A stretch of DNA of 64,000 nt. It comes from Iris pallida. Its lineage: Eukaryota > Streptophyta > Magnoliopsida > Asparagales > Iridaceae. Location of the stretch: assembly GCA_029216955.1 (NCBI GenBank), contig JANAVB010006999.1, forward strand, positions 3,221,851-3,285,850, read 5' to 3'. Positions 61,861 to 64,000 of this stretch are shown here, one piece after another (positions within the stretch are counted from its first letter, which is position 1; every line of letters begins with the position of its first letter). The position numbers and the translations under genes were made by a program. The notes beneath the pieces are model-generated. The model saw only the letters and a program-made list of their open reading frames with translations, ran no database searches and was not told the origin of the DNA.

Positions 61861-63674
61861 CCATTCCTGAAGGTAATTTGTGGATTTTATCTAGGCTTTG
61901 CAGTCATTATGTGCTGCATATTTATGCATTGTTGAATATAAGGATACTGTTTAGTAGTGAAGTACTATTGCTGCCATTAATTTTGTTTTCAAGATACTTG
62001 CTGATATTGATACTCATGATACTAAGCCACTACTAAGCATTACTAGTATTAGTTCTGATACTCATGTTCAGGATACTTGTGTTCAGGATACATGTTATGT
62101 GACTATGTAATGGAGAGTGTTTCCTGTGCAAGTGTGTTTGAGTAGTGTGCTTATGAGTGAAGGTTTTTTCTATGCATGTTTGTATGTGTTAAGTGTAATG
62201 TGTGAGTGTGCTCACATGCTTGTGTACCTGCACGCAATAGAATGTAGGAGGGATAATTTTTGGATTTTACCAGAGTATCAGAGTGCTCACATGCTTGAAA
62301 CTAGTGGACACAGTGAGTATCAGAGTACCTCTGCATATCATCATTCCCTACTAGTAGTGAGTAGCAGTGAGTATCAGAGTTCTAGTGGACACAGTGAGTA
62401 TCAGAGTATCTCTGCAAATTAGACTTACAATTGGGTGGCAACAGTGAGTATCGGAGTTCTGACTTGTAATTCAAATGGACTTTGATACAAGCAGTCATCA
62501 TGGGTATCAGTCATCATGGTATCAGTCCATGATTTTGTTCACTGTTAACTAATGTATGAAGGGGGATTACCAATGGTATCAGTCATCATGGGTTTAGCAT
62601 CAGTCAGTATACTGAATTGCATCAGTCCTTGTTGATTTGTACAATCCCATTTCTTTAGTTCAGTCCTTTTCCTTCATTTAAATCAAGTTACAGTGAAGAT
62701 CGGGGGGGGGGGGGGATAGGGGCTCTACTAATTTCTTGTATCCGTCACTGTTCATTCCCTAAATTACATATAGTTTAGTCCTTACTTCTCATTCTTAGTA
62801 ATAGTTCAGTTTACTGGGTAAATAAGAAGGGGGATGTTTCAGTCAGTGGACATTTAAGTTCCTATTTGCTAATGGTTTCAGTCCTAAATTATAGTCAGTT
62901 ATTCATAGTTCATTCTTTAGTTTTATTTGTGCTCAGACACTGTATCAGTTTGAGAGCCTTGATACTTGATTTTGTTTTAGTATCACAAATAGGAGAGGCT
63001 CGGGCTTGGTTTAAACCTTAGTAGCAGTCTCTGTTTATATATTTCTGGCCTATACATTATTGCATCACCCACTTGTTGTATCAGTCCTTATTGATGATAT
63101 TGTATCAAATATTTCTTTGTTCAATCTATATGTGATTTATACCAGTCCAATACTAACAATGATATTGCATCAGTCTTTTTTCAAATATTTCTTTATTGAT
63201 ACCAGTCCAATACTAACAATGTTTTTTTTAATTGGCTATAGGGAATTCTCGATGAATGATGATTTGTGAAGCTGTGGACTTCGATTTCGATGATGTTTGT
63301 GAAGCTACGGGCTTCGGTTGCGATATGGTTTGTGAAGTTGCGGGCTTCCGTTAGGGATATTTTGTTCTATTGTGACGAATTAGTTAATATAAAATAGGGT
63401 TGGTGTATCACGTACAAGTGTGATCTGTGAACAAAGTTTATCTTCTTGTTGGTTAACTGAACAAAAGAACTGGTGGTTGAATGTAAGAATATGTTTGTTT
63501 TGTTAAGATAAAATGTGCTTGTAAATTATTTGATGTTTGTGAGAGATTCTAGATTTTATATTATGCATTTCTGGATTTGATATTATGCGTGGATCTTGTA
63601 ATGTCGACAATGTAAATGGAATTGATAAACAAGATCTCTTGACGACTAAGAAATATCAACAAAAAGAGAATCCA
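61861..63674 (+). other. Non-coding 3' part of element F
   Basis: No recognisable gene. It contains GAGTATCAGAGT repeats (62271-62455), scattered GTATCAGTC words, and a 15-base G run at 62702-62716. Confidence 0.6.
63263..63360 (+). repeat. Three 33-bp tandem repeats
   Basis: Units beginning TTTGTGAAG at 63263, 63296 and 63329, each about 33 bases, with later parts diverging (TGTGGACTTCG, TACGGGCTTCG, TGCGGGCTTCC). Confidence 0.8.
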
Positions 63675-63925
63675 TGTTGACGGTCATTAACCGTCAGCTA
63701 GGCCAGCATCAGGAAAAGTATGCACCAATATTGACGGTCTAAACTGGATTTAGTTGAGGGCTAAAACCCGTCAACTAAAGCAATTTTAGTTGACGGCTAG
63801 AACCCGTCAACTAAATTCGCTCAGCAACCGTCAACTAAAGTGGAAAGTTTTGCTGACACTAGCCTAGTTGACGGAAGGAAAACCATCAACTAAACTCTTT
63901 GGTGATGGAAAAAAATCGTCAAGAA
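63675..63925. repeat. CACTA subterminal inverted repeats
   Basis: TAGTTGACGG and its reverse complement alternate, forming hairpins. The best is TTTAGTTGACGG at 63785-63796 with CCGTCAACTAAA at 63804-63815. In this superfamily such repeats bind transposase. Confidence 0.8.
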
Positions 63926-63931
63926 AAATCA

Positions 63932-63945
63932 TTTTTCTTATAATG
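63932..63945 (+). repeat. Right terminal inverted repeat of F
   Basis: TTTTTCTTATAATG is two G-to-A changes from TTTTTCTTGTAGTG, the mirror of CACTACAAGAAAAA. ATG at 63946-63948 may be the target duplication. Confidence 0.7.
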
Positions 63946-63948
63946 ATG

Positions 63949-64000
63949 TAGAGAATGAAGAATTGCTTCTTAAGATACAACTTGTTAGACGATGACTTTG
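63949..64000. other. Flank of element F
   Basis: 52 bases outside all recognised elements; nothing identifiable. Confidence 0.5.

Larger units (their letters stand above)
61383..63945 (+). mobile_element. Element F: right part of a CACTA (En/Spm-like) transposon
   Basis: Contains the 3' exons of an Ulp1-like protease gene, a long non-coding tail, inverted TTGACGG subterminal repeats and a decayed terminal repeat TTTTTCTTATAATG (expected TTTTTCTTGTAGTG), followed by ATG as possible 3-bp duplication. The left part lies beyond element C and the window. Confidence 0.8.

Noticed and set aside
62702..62716. 15-base G run as a functional quadruplex
   Set aside because: A single homopolymer run without other G tracts; could be slippage.

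Overview
The window is repeat-dense flowering-plant DNA. Everything recognisable in it is a transposable element except the last ~50 bases. The evidence is long LTR pairs, Ty3/gypsy gag-pol remnants, a Tat-type element with a second RNase H and an antisense gene, a CACTA end with subterminal repeats, plant-type short GT-AG introns and TATAAATA boxes. I see no rRNA, tRNA or ordinary host gene. The species cannot be named from the sequence.

The whole window resolves into one nest of six elements, A to F. F is the right part of a CACTA DNA transposon (61383-63945) carrying the end of an Ulp1-like protease gene. C is a minus-strand Ty3/gypsy element inserted in an intron of that gene (21886-61382). 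It is split three ways. B, a coding-free LTR element, sits in its 3' LTR (11306-21885). D, also coding-free, sits in pol between RNase H and integrase (26074-36777, target duplication TCTGA/CCTGA). E, an 18.5 kb plus-strand Tat-like element, sits in its 5' LTR (40263-58802, perfect duplication GGACT). A, a minus-strand chromovirus-like element with 3.8 kb LTRs (1-11305), is inserted in B. The left ends of A, B, C and F lie outside the window.

A, B, C and D share an unusual primer-binding-like block (TGGTGGCCCATGCAGGT and close variants) and similar 3' LTR junctions. B and D therefore look like non-autonomous relatives that depend on proteins from A- or C-like elements. E uses a different primer site and carries ORF1, gag, protease, RT, two RNase H domains and integrase. 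An antisense gene with its own TATA box, at least one clean intron and a poly(A) signal lies between pol and the 3' LTR. Where the sense pol and antisense genes converge there is a run of hairpins. Five of these have the same 20-nt loop but different, fully compensated stems. This is the most unusual signal in the window.

All coding regions are decayed by stops and frameshifts. Many losses (Gln to stop, Trp to stop, Cys or His to Tyr, catalytic Glu to Lys) look like C-to-T or G-to-A transitions, as expected of long-methylated DNA. A second notable signal is an 80-nt GT-AG intron interrupting the integrase frame of A exactly between codons.
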